This document shows positions 30,656-39,147 of a stretch of 64,000 nucleotides of DNA, one piece after another. The notes beneath the pieces were generated by a model. It searched no databases. It saw only the letters and a program-made list of their open reading frames with translations, and was not told the origin of the DNA. Both the position numbers and the translations under genes were made by a program. This DNA is from Microtetraspora fusca (GTDB lineage Bacteria > Actinomycetota > Actinomycetes > Streptosporangiales > Streptosporangiaceae): NCBI RefSeq assembly GCF_001570365.1, contig NZ_BBYK01000038.1, positions 480,787 to 544,786 of the forward strand, written 5' to 3'. The number at the start of each line of letters is the position of its first letter. The stretch's first letter is position 1.

Positions 30656-31597
30656 TCACCGCTCGGCGGTGCGCCGCCGGGCCCGCAGTACGAGCCCTCC
30701 GACGGCCGCCGCCAGGACCAGGGCGGTTCCTGTGAACAGGAACAACCGGCCGTCCGGTCCCGCGTCCGCGCCGCCTCCGGTGGCCGCGCCGCCTCCGGGG
30801 GTCTTCTTGACCTGCGTGTCCTTTGACGGCCCCGCGGTCACGGTCTTGTAGACGGTGTGCGTTCCAAGCGGCGACGGAGTCGCCGTGGGCGTCGGAGTAG
30901 GCGTGGGCGTGGGCGTGGGCGTCCGAGTCGGGGTCGGCGTGGGGCTGGACGAGTTGCTCGCGGCGGGGGCCACGGCGATGGTCGCCACGGCCGGAGCAGT
31001 GTTTGAGGGAGCATCCGCGGCGATCTCGCACTCGTACAGCTTCGCCGGTGTGGCGGCCGCTCCTTCCGTGCCGGGTTTCACCACGTTCAGCGCGAAGTCC
31101 TTGGCCGTGAGGACGATGGACGACGCCCCAGCGGAGGGGGTGATGGTCAGCGTCGCCGTGGGCAGCGCGCCGAGCGCAGATCCCTTGGCGATCTGGGCCG
31201 CCACCGAGGCGGACGGCGAGGGAGTGGAGAGCGCCGTGGCGGTACCGGGACTCACCGATGTCACGACCGTGGGATGCAGCTGGATCCACGCGCCCGCCGG
31301 GATCTCCTCGGGCGCGACCAGCGGAGAAGCTACGGGGGCCGTGATGGTCAGCGTGGCGGTGAACTGCGTCCCAACCGTCGCGGACGTCGGCGCCTGCAAG
31401 TTCACGGTGAAGTCATGGGTCACGGCCGTCTGCGCCTGATCACCGACATACGGAGTGCAGCTGTACGTCACCGTCTTGCTGTCCGCCAGCGCCCCGGCCG
31501 CCGAGAAAACGCCGATCAGGACGGCTGCGCTGGCTGCTCCGGCAGCGGCTTTCGTGGCGATACGACGCCGTGCCTTTGACTTCAGCACTTCCTTCAC
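30656..31597 (-). CDS. Sortase-anchored surface protein (first locus)
   Basis: A 313-residue exported protein. Signal peptide: residues 1-38 (KARRRIATK then a hydrophobic core, cut after ALA). The mature part has two Cys (YSCTPY and LYECEI) that could form one disulphide around a beta domain. A Thr-Pro repeat spacer follows, then TPGGGAATGGG, a hydrophobic helix and an Arg-rich tail (RARRRTAER). The last three elements form a sorting signal by layout, though the motif is not LPXTG. Likely substrate of the sortase next door. The ligand is unknown. Confidence 0.75.
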   Translation of the reverse strand: MKEVLKSKARRRIATKAAAGAASAAVLIGVFSAAGALADSKTVTYSCTPYVGDQAQTAVTHDFTVNLQAPTSATVGTQFTATLTITAPVASPLVAPEEIPAGAWIQLHPTVVTSVSPGTATALSTPSPSASVAAQIAKGSALGALPTATLTITPSAGASSIVLTAKDFALNVVKPGTEGAAATPAKLYECEIAADAPSNTAPAVATIAVAPAASNSSSPTPTPTRTPTPTPTPTPTPTATPSPLGTHTVYKTVTAGPSKDTQVKKTPGGGAATGGGADAGPDGRLFLFTGTALVLAAAVGGLVLRARRRTAER

Positions 31598-31662
31598 TCC
31601 CGTGGTCGGTTTCGGGCGGGGCTTTACCAGACGTACCAGGATTCCGCGCTCGTGTCTCAGTT

Positions 31663-31678
31663 AGGTAGAGATCTTATG
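31663..31678 (-). promoter_or_regulatory. Promoter-like box shared by both surface-protein genes
   Basis: On the minus strand CATAAGATCTCTACCT, holding a TAAGAT -10-like hexamer 74 bases before the start codon. Almost the same sequence, CATAAGATCTACCT, occurs upstream of the second surface protein at 36689-36702. I see no obvious shared -35. Confidence 0.45.
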
Positions 31679-32092
31679 AACTCTGCCTGGGAATCGCCTC
31701 ATATGTAGCGAAACAGAGTCAAGAAAGCCGGGAGAGCCTGGAACCCTCACTGACCGGCACGACGCAGCCGAGGTGGCCTGTTCGACGTTGCACGGGACGA
31801 TCGAGGTGCGCGCGTCCCGGCGAAGAGGAGATCGCCTCGGCCGCCTCCTCGGCGCTCCGAGGCAACAGCCGTCCGCGCTTCGGACGTCCGCAAAGGGGGG
31901 GAATCCGGGCGCTGACGGCGATCCGCTGTTCCCCGTCAGGCATCCGATTTCGCGCTTTAGTAGCAATATCCGAGGTGCTAGCTTTGGTCGGCCTCACGGA
32001 ACGAGTGCCATCGGCCTTGGCCGTGCATCACCCACCGCCGGCTCCGCCCGCGGCACCTTTCTGGATCGAGCGCCTCAGGGAGAGGATCACAC
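31679..32092. other. Intergenic region between surface protein and DUF2079 gene
   Basis: About 410 bases between divergent genes, with patches lower in GC than the surroundings. It must hold the promoter of the DUF2079 gene, but I could not single out a convincing one. Short open frames here lack ribosome binding sites and recognisable products. Confidence 0.4.
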
Positions 32093-33622
32093 ATGGGCTT
32101 ACCGCCCAGCGCCACGAAGCGCACGGCGCAGGAAGCCGGAACCTCGCGGCGCCTCCGGGCGGGAGCCCTACGCGCTGTCGCCAGGGCACTCCCGTCCGCA
32201 ACGCGCTCGCAGCACGTGATCGCCCTGACGGCCCTCGTCCTCGCCGCCACTGGCATCTACTGCCTTCTGGGGCTGGTCAGGTTCTACCTGTACCGAGCGA
32301 CCAGCTTGGACTTGACGCTGTTCGACCAGATGGTGCGGGGATTCGCCTCGTTCAGCGCTCCGACGAGCCCGCTGCGCGGAGGGACGCTCGACCGGGGCAT
32401 GGATTTCGTGCAACTGGGCGAGCACTTCTCCCCCATCCTGGCGGTCCTGGCCCCGCTGTACTGGCTGCACGACGGACCTGAGACTCTCATCGTGGCCCAG
32501 GCCGTTCTGTTCGCACTGGCGATACCGCCCCTGTGGCTGTTCACCCGGCGCGTGCTCGGCACCGGCTCCGCCTATCTCGTCGTCGTCGCCTACGCCGTCT
32601 CCTGGCCCGTCGCCCAGGCGATGAACTTCGACTTCCACGAGGTCGCCTTCGCCCCACTGCTCACCGCCCTCATGATCGAACGGTTCAGCGCGGGCAGATA
32701 CACAGCCACCGCGCTTGCCGCAATGGCACTGCTCCTGGTCAAAGAGGACATGGGGCTCATGGTCATCGGTTTCGGTGGATACGTCGCGCTACAGGGGCAG
32801 CGCTACACCGGGATCTTGTACATGGGCATCGGGATGCTCTACACCGGCCTGGCCCGCAGCATCTTCATTCCGTCCGTCGGCGGCGACCCCGGCATGTACT
32901 GGGCCTACGGTCAGCTCGGCGACAGCGTGTCGGCCGTGGCCGTCAAGGCGCTCACCGATCCGCTCAGCGTCCTCAGCACCTTGTTCAGCCCTGAGATCAA
33001 GGTCGACACGCTGGCGTTCCTGCTGTGGCCCGCCCTGCTGACCTGCCTGTTCTCCCCGCTGATGGTGATGGCCCTCCCGCACCTCCTGGAGCGCATGCTG
33101 TCGGACCGCCTGCACTGGTGGGTCACCGACTTCCATCACAGCGCCTTCACGGTGATCGTTCTGCTGTGCGCGGGGGTCGACGGGGCCTCCAGGCTGATCC
33201 GCTGGTCACGGAGACTCCAGCCCGGCCTCAGCGAACGGACCGCGTCACTGATGTGGGCGGCGGGCGCCTGTGCGATCGCGCTCACGCTGGTGCCCCGGTT
33301 CCCCTTCGACCAGCTCATCAGCTCGGATTTCTACGAAAAGCACCCCGACGTGGCCGCGGCGGAGCAAGCGGTCGCGGCCGTTCCCTCCGGGGTGGTCGTC
33401 GAGGCCGTCAACCATGTCGGACCGCATCTGTCCGCCCGGACGACGGTCCTGCTGTGGGAGGACAAGCCCCCCAAGGCCCCATGGATCGTGGCCGACGCCG
33501 TACGGCCCGCTTACCCGTGGGGCTCCACGGGGAGGCAGCAGGAGCGAGTGGACGAGCTGATCGGCCTCGGCTACCAGGTTGTCTTCAAGAGCGAAGGCTA
33601 TGTGGTGCTGCACGCCGGCTGA
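32093..33622 (+). CDS. DUF2079 polytopic membrane protein
   Basis: A 509-residue integral membrane protein with about ten hydrophobic helices. It has the conserved DUF2079 features: DLTLFDQMVRGF, then GEHFSPILAVLAPLYWL, and later NFDFHEVAFAPL. The C-terminal 120 residues are a soluble domain, probably outside. Distant relatives are GT-C type glycosyltransferases, so a sugar-transfer role in the envelope is possible but unproven. The ATG has GAGAGGATC upstream. It lies between two sortase loci, which adds to the envelope setting. Confidence 0.75.
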   Translation: MGLPPSATKRTAQEAGTSRRLRAGALRAVARALPSATRSQHVIALTALVLAATGIYCLLGLVRFYLYRATSLDLTLFDQMVRGFASFSAPTSPLRGGTLDRGMDFVQLGEHFSPILAVLAPLYWLHDGPETLIVAQAVLFALAIPPLWLFTRRVLGTGSAYLVVVAYAVSWPVAQAMNFDFHEVAFAPLLTALMIERFSAGRYTATALAAMALLLVKEDMGLMVIGFGGYVALQGQRYTGILYMGIGMLYTGLARSIFIPSVGGDPGMYWAYGQLGDSVSAVAVKALTDPLSVLSTLFSPEIKVDTLAFLLWPALLTCLFSPLMVMALPHLLERMLSDRLHWWVTDFHHSAFTVIVLLCAGVDGASRLIRWSRRLQPGLSERTASLMWAAGACAIALTLVPRFPFDQLISSDFYEKHPDVAAAEQAVAAVPSGVVVEAVNHVGPHLSARTTVLLWEDKPPKAPWIVADAVRPAYPWGSTGRQQERVDELIGLGYQVVFKSEGYVVLHAG

Positions 33623-33923
33623 TTCGCGTCCGCGAGAACCAGCCGTGGTTCGCCGCAGGCCACCGCCTCGGCGACTTCGGGCAGCGGTGGTCGTGCTGGT
33701 CTGTCAACGCTCTGCGGCCCTCATCGACGATGCCGTCGGCCGCGTCCTCGATGGCCGTCCCCGCGTTCTCCAGCCGCGGGAGAAGCCTCGCCCCTTCGAT
33801 CCTCAAGCGTGACATCCACGAGAAGATCCGGCGTCACCGACGGGATGGCCACCGGAAGACGCGCGTCGCGGGCAGGACCCTTCCCGCCCGAGACCAGCGG
33901 GGACGATTCGGAGACACCGCTGG
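33623..33923. other. Gene-free stretch, possible relic on the minus strand
   Basis: About 300 bases between convergent genes. On the minus strand one frame reads VAIPSVTPDLLVDVTLE and a neighbouring frame continues ENAGTAIEDAADGIVDEG, which looks like protein-coding sequence broken by a frameshift. Neither part has a start site, and I do not recognise it. It may be the remains of a gene. Confidence 0.25.
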
Positions 33924-35189
33924 CTATTTCGCGTTGCGGGTGCCGGTCATGGTCGCGTACACCACGATGTTGTCCGTGTAGCTGTGGTTCTTCGCGTTGT
34001 AGACGCCGCCACAGGTGATCAGCCGGAGCCCGGACGTGGCGATGTTGCCATACACCCGGTTCGTCGGGAACGTCGTCTTGCCCACCTGCTCGACGCCGTC
34101 CACCGTGAAGATCGCGCTCTTGCCGTCCGCGCGGCGGACCTCGATCTTGTTGCCGCGCTGGAGTTCCCGGAGCCGGCTGAAGACAGCCGCGCCGGAACGG
34201 GTGTTCACGTGGCCGAGGATCACCGCCGGTCCGAGCTCTCCGGGGGCGGGCCCCAGCCGGTACCACGCGGCGATCTTGGGCCGGCTCAGCGACGGCGTCT
34301 GGATCTCGCCCGACTTCAGCACGCCCACCGAGCCGAGCGCGGCGTTGACACCGATCGACGGGATGCGGATCCTGATCGGCTTGGCCGACGCCGTCTTGCC
34401 CGTCTTCGACGTGGACGAGGACGACGCCGAGGACGAGGACGAGGAGGTCGCGGTCGTCGTGATCGTCAGCGGAGGCAACGGCTGGAGCGCGGGCAGCGGC
34501 GGGGGCGCGGTCGGCGCGGCGGCGGTCAGCGGCGTCCCCGGACCGCCGGGACCCACGGTCGGCGGCAGGAACGTCCCGGCCCCCTGCAGGGCGACCACCT
34601 CGCCCGGGACCGGCCTCGCCGCCTCCACCTCCTCCTGCGTGGGCGACAGCACGGCGAGCAGCCCCGCCATGATGGCCGCGATGCCGCCGAACGACCCGCC
34701 CACGAGCAGCGTGGCGAGCACAGGCTGGGGCAGCGACTTCCGCGCCTTCGGCACCGGAACGGCCGCAGGGGCCGGAGCGGCGCCGGGAACCGCAGCCACC
34801 GAAACTCCCGTGGGAGCCGCGGCGGTCACGGGAGTCGGTACGGCAGTGGGAGCCGGAGCAGTCTCGCCGCTCCCGACCGGTCCGGCGGGCGCGCCCGCCT
34901 GAGCCGGTACGGCAGGCCCGGCGGCGGCCTGTGCCGCGGGCTGTGCCGGAAGAGAGGTCTCCTGTGTCGCAGGCTGCGCCGGAGGAGTGACCTCCTGTCC
35001 CTGGGACGGGGCCGGAGAAGCCGTCTCGTCGACGGCCTGGCCGCCGCTCGCCTCGGTCCCAGCCGCCGGAGCCGGGGCCGGACCGGTCGCACCGGTGCCG
35101 GTGGCCGGGTCCGGCTGCCCCGCGCTGCTCTGCGCGGCGTCTCCGTCGGCCCGGGGCGTGTCGTCGTGCGCGTCAGGAGTCGAGTTCAT
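33924..35189 (-). CDS. Class F sortase (second locus) with long low-complexity head
   Basis: A 421-residue paralog of the sortase at 29747. The first 150 residues are an Ala/Pro/Thr/Glu-rich cytoplasmic stretch, far longer than usual. A membrane helix follows (about 160-185), then a Ser-rich linker and the sortase domain with His in VILGHVNT and Cys393 in LRLITCGGVYN. The ATG at 35189 has AGGGG ten bases upstream; a TTG at 35207 is possible and would overlap the upstream gene by four bases. It is coupled to the surface protein gene at 35204. Confidence 0.83.
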   Translation of the reverse strand: MNSTPDAHDDTPRADGDAAQSSAGQPDPATGTGATGPAPAPAAGTEASGGQAVDETASPAPSQGQEVTPPAQPATQETSLPAQPAAQAAAGPAVPAQAGAPAGPVGSGETAPAPTAVPTPVTAAAPTGVSVAAVPGAAPAPAAVPVPKARKSLPQPVLATLLVGGSFGGIAAIMAGLLAVLSPTQEEVEAARPVPGEVVALQGAGTFLPPTVGPGGPGTPLTAAAPTAPPPLPALQPLPPLTITTTATSSSSSSASSSSTSKTGKTASAKPIRIRIPSIGVNAALGSVGVLKSGEIQTPSLSRPKIAAWYRLGPAPGELGPAVILGHVNTRSGAAVFSRLRELQRGNKIEVRRADGKSAIFTVDGVEQVGKTTFPTNRVYGNIATSGLRLITCGGVYNAKNHSYTDNIVVYATMTGTRNAK

Positions 35190-35203
35190 CTCCGTCAATC
35201 CCC

Positions 35204-36640
35204 TCAAACCGTCCGCGACCGGTCATTGGCGTGCGCCGCGCGCCTGCGCAGGAGCACGACCCCGCTGAAAACGCCGCCGAAGACCATGGCGCCGCCGGAG
35301 CCGATCAACACCGCCGCGGAGGCACGCGACGTCTCCGGCGCCTCTCCGGTCTGGGCTCCGCCCTTCGGCGTGACCTTCACCTGAGGCGAGGTCGGCGTGC
35401 TCGCCGGCAGCGTGATCGTCGTGGTGATCGTCGGCGTCGGGCTGCCGAGAATGACCACGCTCGTCAGCTTGCTGTCCGAAGGAGTAGGGGAAGAGCCGCC
35501 CCCCGTCACGCCCGAACTCTTACTGGGAGTAGCACTGGGGCTGCCCGGAAGCGGCGACGTCACCGACCCTGACGGGTTGGACGACGGGTCCCCAGACGGA
35601 TTGGATGAGGGCTCCCCAGTCGGGTTGGACGACGGGCTCTGTCCCGGGCTCTGCGTCGGGCTTCCTACGACAACGCGAATGGCAGTGGGTTTGAGCACGG
35701 GCTCACATGTGGCGCGAAACTGCTTCGGCGGATCCGCGAGTTCTTCAGTGACAACACGGAAGGCGTCCACCATCGCCCACTTGTCGTCGAGCTTCGCCAC
35801 CTTCAACTCGTGCGGGCCATAGGGCAGGCCGCGCATTCCCCATAGCGTGTAGTTGCCCTGGTTGGCGACCCCCGCGTGGGATCCGTCCGGGTTCTTCGAA
35901 GCGTCGGCTGTGGCTGGAATACCTGGCCGACCGTCAATCGTGAACTGCACCTTGCCCGCCCGGGAGTCCTGCTCAGTGATGAAGTCGACGCCCGTACCAG
36001 TGAACTTGAAATACGCCTCGGCGAAGTTCGCCTCAGTCGCGTGGACGTCCCTGCCGACATCGTGAAAGTTCAGGTCACGGTCGTTGGAGTCCGTCCACTC
36101 CGCGCTATACGAGACAGCGGGGTCGTCGTCGTTGAAAAGCGCCTCGGACGGAGGCGGGGTGAAGTCGATGAGAAGCCGACGCGGCTTGATCTCGATGACG
36201 CCGGGGGCCGTCGTAGTGACGGCACCAGAGATCAACGCAGGCAGCGTCAACTGATCGCCATCGGGCAACTGCGTCTGCTCCTGGGAGCCGAGCGACTTCA
36301 ACTCGCCGCTCCAAAGCCCGCCGATGCCGACCACACCAGTCGCGCTGACCCGCGCGCCGGCCTTGAACAGGCCTGGTGAGAGGAACCGGCTCTGGTCCTT
36401 GTACTTGATGCCCCATCTGATGTCGAGCGGCTGCCCAACTGTCAGTGCGGTCTGGAGCGTCAGTGTCACTTCCAGGTTGACCGGGGTGCGGGCGACACCA
36501 TTCGTGCAGACGTAGTCGAGGTCCACTTCAACAGCTTCCGCAGCAGCCGAGCCGGGAGTGGAGAGGAGCGCACAACCCAGTCCACCCAGAACAAGGGTCA
36601 TCGCCACTCGTCGACGACCCGATCGCGACTTAGCCACCAC
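35204..36640 (-). CDS. Sortase-anchored surface protein with glycan-binding-like domain (second locus)
   Basis: A 478-residue exported protein with a signal peptide (residues 1-35). A first beta domain (about 38-175) resembles that of the other surface protein: an early Cys (DYVCTNG) and ALTVGQPLDI. A second domain (about 205-310) has FKFTGTGVDFITE, GKVQFTIDG, GLPYGPHELKV and VDAFRV, the pattern of galactose-binding-like beta sandwiches. A spacer of SSNPSG repeats follows, then VTPKGGAQTGE, a hydrophobic helix and RRRAAHANDRSRTV. It is the probable substrate of the adjoining sortase. GTG start, with a second GTG next to it. Confidence 0.75.
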   Translation of the reverse strand: MVAKSRSGRRRVAMTLVLGGLGCALLSTPGSAAAEAVEVDLDYVCTNGVARTPVNLEVTLTLQTALTVGQPLDIRWGIKYKDQSRFLSPGLFKAGARVSATGVVGIGGLWSGELKSLGSQEQTQLPDGDQLTLPALISGAVTTTAPGVIEIKPRRLLIDFTPPPSEALFNDDDPAVSYSAEWTDSNDRDLNFHDVGRDVHATEANFAEAYFKFTGTGVDFITEQDSRAGKVQFTIDGRPGIPATADASKNPDGSHAGVANQGNYTLWGMRGLPYGPHELKVAKLDDKWAMVDAFRVVTEELADPPKQFRATCEPVLKPTAIRVVVGSPTQSPGQSPSSNPTGEPSSNPSGDPSSNPSGSVTSPLPGSPSATPSKSSGVTGGGSSPTPSDSKLTSVVILGSPTPTITTTITLPASTPTSPQVKVTPKGGAQTGEAPETSRASAAVLIGSGGAMVFGGVFSGVVLLRRRAAHANDRSRTV

Positions 36641-36688
36641 ATGCTCCGATCACGAAGGCGGCTCATCAGCCAGCCCATAGCAAACCGA

Positions 36689-36702
36689 AGGTAGATCTTA
36701 TG
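36689..36702 (-). promoter_or_regulatory. Second copy of the surface-gene promoter box
   Basis: CATAAGATCTACCT on the minus strand, with TAAGAT 55 bases before the start codon of the second surface protein. It matches the box at 31663-31678 apart from a two-base insertion there. Confidence 0.45.
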
Positions 36703-36901
36703 GGTTTCAACTGTTCTGAAGGAGGACGAGAACCGGAAAGGTGGCGTACTTGTAACCCAGCGTTCCCTTTGGCACCGCATCCGCACGATTGCGACGTCGC
36801 CGACGACCGGGCGAACCGGGACAGTCCGGCCCGTATACCTCGGAGTAACAGAATCGTATTCTGGTCGGGCGAGATGTCCCCCGGCCCGGAAGGCGTGTCC
36901 G

Positions 36902-38047
36902 ATGCAGCGAGACCTCTTCGAGGACGAGCACCTCCTCTTCCGCCAGACCGTCCGCGAGTTCCTGGCCCGCGAGGTGGTGCCGCTCCATCCCCAGTGGGAG
37001 AAGGACGGCATCGTCCCGCGCGAGGTCTGGAAGAAGGCGGGCGAGATCGGCATGTTCGGCTTCTCCGTCCCCGAGCAGTACGGCGGATCCGGCATCACCG
37101 ACTTCCGCTACAACGCCGTGGTCGTCGAGGAGATCATCAGGGCCGGCGCGAGCGGCCTCGGATTCTCCCTCCACAACGACGTCATGGCGCCGTACTTCGT
37201 CGATCTGACCAACGACGAGCAGAAGGAGCGCTGGCTGCCCGGCTTCGTGTCGGGCGAGCTGATCACCGCGGTCGCCATGACAGAGCCGGGCGCGGGCAGC
37301 GACCTGCAGGGCATCCGCACCACCGCCGTACGCGACGGCGACCATTACGTGGTCAACGGGCAGAAGACGTTCATCACCAACGGCATCAACTCCGACCTCG
37401 TCGTGGTCGTGACCAAGACGGATCCGACCGCCGGTGCCCGCGGCACCACCCTGCTCGTGGTCGAACGGGGCATGGAGGGCTTCACCCGGGGCCGCAACCT
37501 CGACAAGATCGGCATGCACGCGCAGGACACCGCCGAGCTGTTCTTCGACAACGTCCGGGTCCCCGTCGCCAACCGGCTGGGTGACGCGGACGGCCGGGGC
37601 TTCGTCCAGCTCATGAACAACCTGCCGCAGGAGCGTCTGTCCATCGCCGTGGGCGCGGTGGCCTCGGCCGAGGCCGTGCTGGAGACCACCATCGAGTACT
37701 GCAAGAACCGCACCGCGTTCGGCCGGAGCATCGGCTCCTTCCAGAACACCCGGTTCGTCCTCGCGGAGCTGGCCACCGAGGTCGAGATCGCCCGCCACTA
37801 CGTGGACAAGTGCGTCACCGCGCTGAACCGCCGCGAGCTCACGGTCGTGGACGCGGCCAAGGCCAAGTGGTGGACCACCGAGCTGCAGAACAAGGTCGTG
37901 GACCGCTGCCTGCAACTCCACGGCGGCTACGGCTACATGACGGAGTACCCGGTGGCCAAGGCCTGGCTCGACAGCCGGGTGCAGACCATCTACGGCGGCA
38001 CGACCGAGATCATGAAGGAGATCATCGGCCGGTCCTTCGGCTTCTAG
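36902..38047 (+). CDS. Acyl-CoA dehydrogenase
   Basis: A 381-residue FAD-dependent acyl-CoA dehydrogenase of normal length. Signatures are AMTEPGAGSDLQGI, QKTFITNGINSDLVVV, CKNRTAFGRSIGSFQNTRF and QLHGGYGYMTEYPVAKAW. The C-terminal IYGGTTEIMKEIIGR is present. It opens at ATG 36902 and stands alone, divergent from the second surface protein gene. It probably works on medium or long acyl-CoA; chain length cannot be read. Confidence 0.92.
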   Translation: MQRDLFEDEHLLFRQTVREFLAREVVPLHPQWEKDGIVPREVWKKAGEIGMFGFSVPEQYGGSGITDFRYNAVVVEEIIRAGASGLGFSLHNDVMAPYFVDLTNDEQKERWLPGFVSGELITAVAMTEPGAGSDLQGIRTTAVRDGDHYVVNGQKTFITNGINSDLVVVVTKTDPTAGARGTTLLVVERGMEGFTRGRNLDKIGMHAQDTAELFFDNVRVPVANRLGDADGRGFVQLMNNLPQERLSIAVGAVASAEAVLETTIEYCKNRTAFGRSIGSFQNTRFVLAELATEVEIARHYVDKCVTALNRRELTVVDAAKAKWWTTELQNKVVDRCLQLHGGYGYMTEYPVAKAWLDSRVQTIYGGTTEIMKEIIGRSFGF

Positions 38048-38058
38048 AGTCCGCCGGC

Positions 38059-38220
38059 TCAGCGCATGTGCTGACCCCAGACGAGCAGCATGACGATCAC
38101 GAACACGATCATCACGCTCGCGTACCCGATCGTGCCGAGCCGGAAGAACCTGCGCACCCGGTTGAGCAACCACGCGAACAGGAAGGCCAGGAAGACCAGC
38201 AGGATGAGTCCGGGGTCCAT
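38059..38220 (-). CDS. Small two-helix membrane protein
   Basis: A 53-residue protein, MDPGLILLVFLAFLFAWLLN at the start, a short basic loop (RVRRFFRLG), then a second hydrophobic helix (about 33-49). The ribosome binding site is weak. The two clean helices with a positive loop make chance coding unlikely. It is convergent with the acyl-CoA dehydrogenase, 11 bases apart. Function unknown. Confidence 0.5.
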   Translation of the reverse strand: MDPGLILLVFLAFLFAWLLNRVRRFFRLGTIGYASVMIVFVIVMLLVWGQHMR

Positions 38221-38327
38221 GCCGACCAGTATGCGGCGGATTCTCCGCGTGTGCGGGGGTGATCCGACGCCGACCCGGCCGGGCGGGCCGTACGTCGAGG
38301 TCGGAGGAGCCCCGGCCGGGACAGCGG

Positions 38328-39104
38328 TCAGCCGCCCGTGGTCTCCAGGATGATCCGGGCGACCAGCGCGGGATCGTCGCTCATCGGGACGTGGCCGCAG
38401 CCCGCCAGCAGCTTGACCCGCTGCTGCGCCCACCGCCCGGCGCGTACGGCCTGGCGGCGCGGCAGGAGCCGGTCGTGGTCGCCCCAGGCGATCGTGATCG
38501 GCGCCTTCGGCGGCGCGGGCGGGGCCAGCCACGCGAAGGAGTTCAGCATCTCGTCGAAACCGGCGGCGTTCCGCAGCGCCTCCGTGCCGAGCAGGATCTC
38601 CTCGTCGGGAATCCTGCTCGGGTCGGCCACGAGCAGCCCCAGGGAGGCCGCCCGCCCGAGGGCCGACGACATCAACGCGGCGGCCGTCCCCTCCGACGTG
38701 CGACTCGCCGCCCTCCTCAACGCCCGCAACGCCATGCGCGCGTACAGGAGCTCGGTGCGGGACCAGAACCCGGCGGGAGACAGCGCGACGGCGGTGCGGA
38801 CGACACCGCGCGAAGCCATGTCGAGCGCCACGTAACCGCCCAGCGAGTTGCCCGCGACGTGCGGCTGCGAGATGCCGAGCCCGTCCCAGAACTCCTCGAT
38901 CGCGAACGCCACCGTCTCCGCGTTGTACGGCGTGTCCGGCGCGAACGGCGGCGAGGCGCCGAACCCGGGGAAGTCAACGGCGATCACATCGTGCCGCTCC
39001 GCGAGCAGATCCATGACCGGCAGCCACGCCTGCCAGTGATGCCCGATGCCGTGCAGCAGGACGAGGGGCGGCCCCGTCCCCCGGCGCTCGTACGTCAGCT
39101 CCAT
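38328..39104 (-). CDS. Alpha/beta hydrolase
   Basis: A 258-residue alpha/beta-hydrolase fold enzyme. The oxyanion region is LLHGIGHHWQAW, the nucleophile elbow GNSLGG (Ser), the acid is probably Asp in AWGDHDRLLP, and the catalytic His is in AGCGHVPMSDDP. No signal peptide, so cytoplasmic. The substrate is unknown. It lies 43 bases downstream of the PP2C phosphatase gene and may be cotranscribed with it. Confidence 0.85.
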   Translation of the reverse strand: MELTYERRGTGPPLVLLHGIGHHWQAWLPVMDLLAERHDVIAVDFPGFGASPPFAPDTPYNAETVAFAIEEFWDGLGISQPHVAGNSLGGYVALDMASRGVVRTAVALSPAGFWSRTELLYARMALRALRRAASRTSEGTAAALMSSALGRAASLGLLVADPSRIPDEEILLGTEALRNAAGFDEMLNSFAWLAPPAPPKAPITIAWGDHDRLLPRRQAVRAGRWAQQRVKLLAGCGHVPMSDDPALVARIILETTGG

Positions 39105-39147
39105 ACGTGCGAGTCAAGCACCCGGGGGGCGGGCCGTACAGGACGAC

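Noticed and set aside
30860-30950. Repetitive gtgggc-type tract, considered as a tandem repeat or CRISPR
   Set aside because: It encodes the Thr-Pro spacer of the surface protein. The units are six bases with no unique spacers between them.
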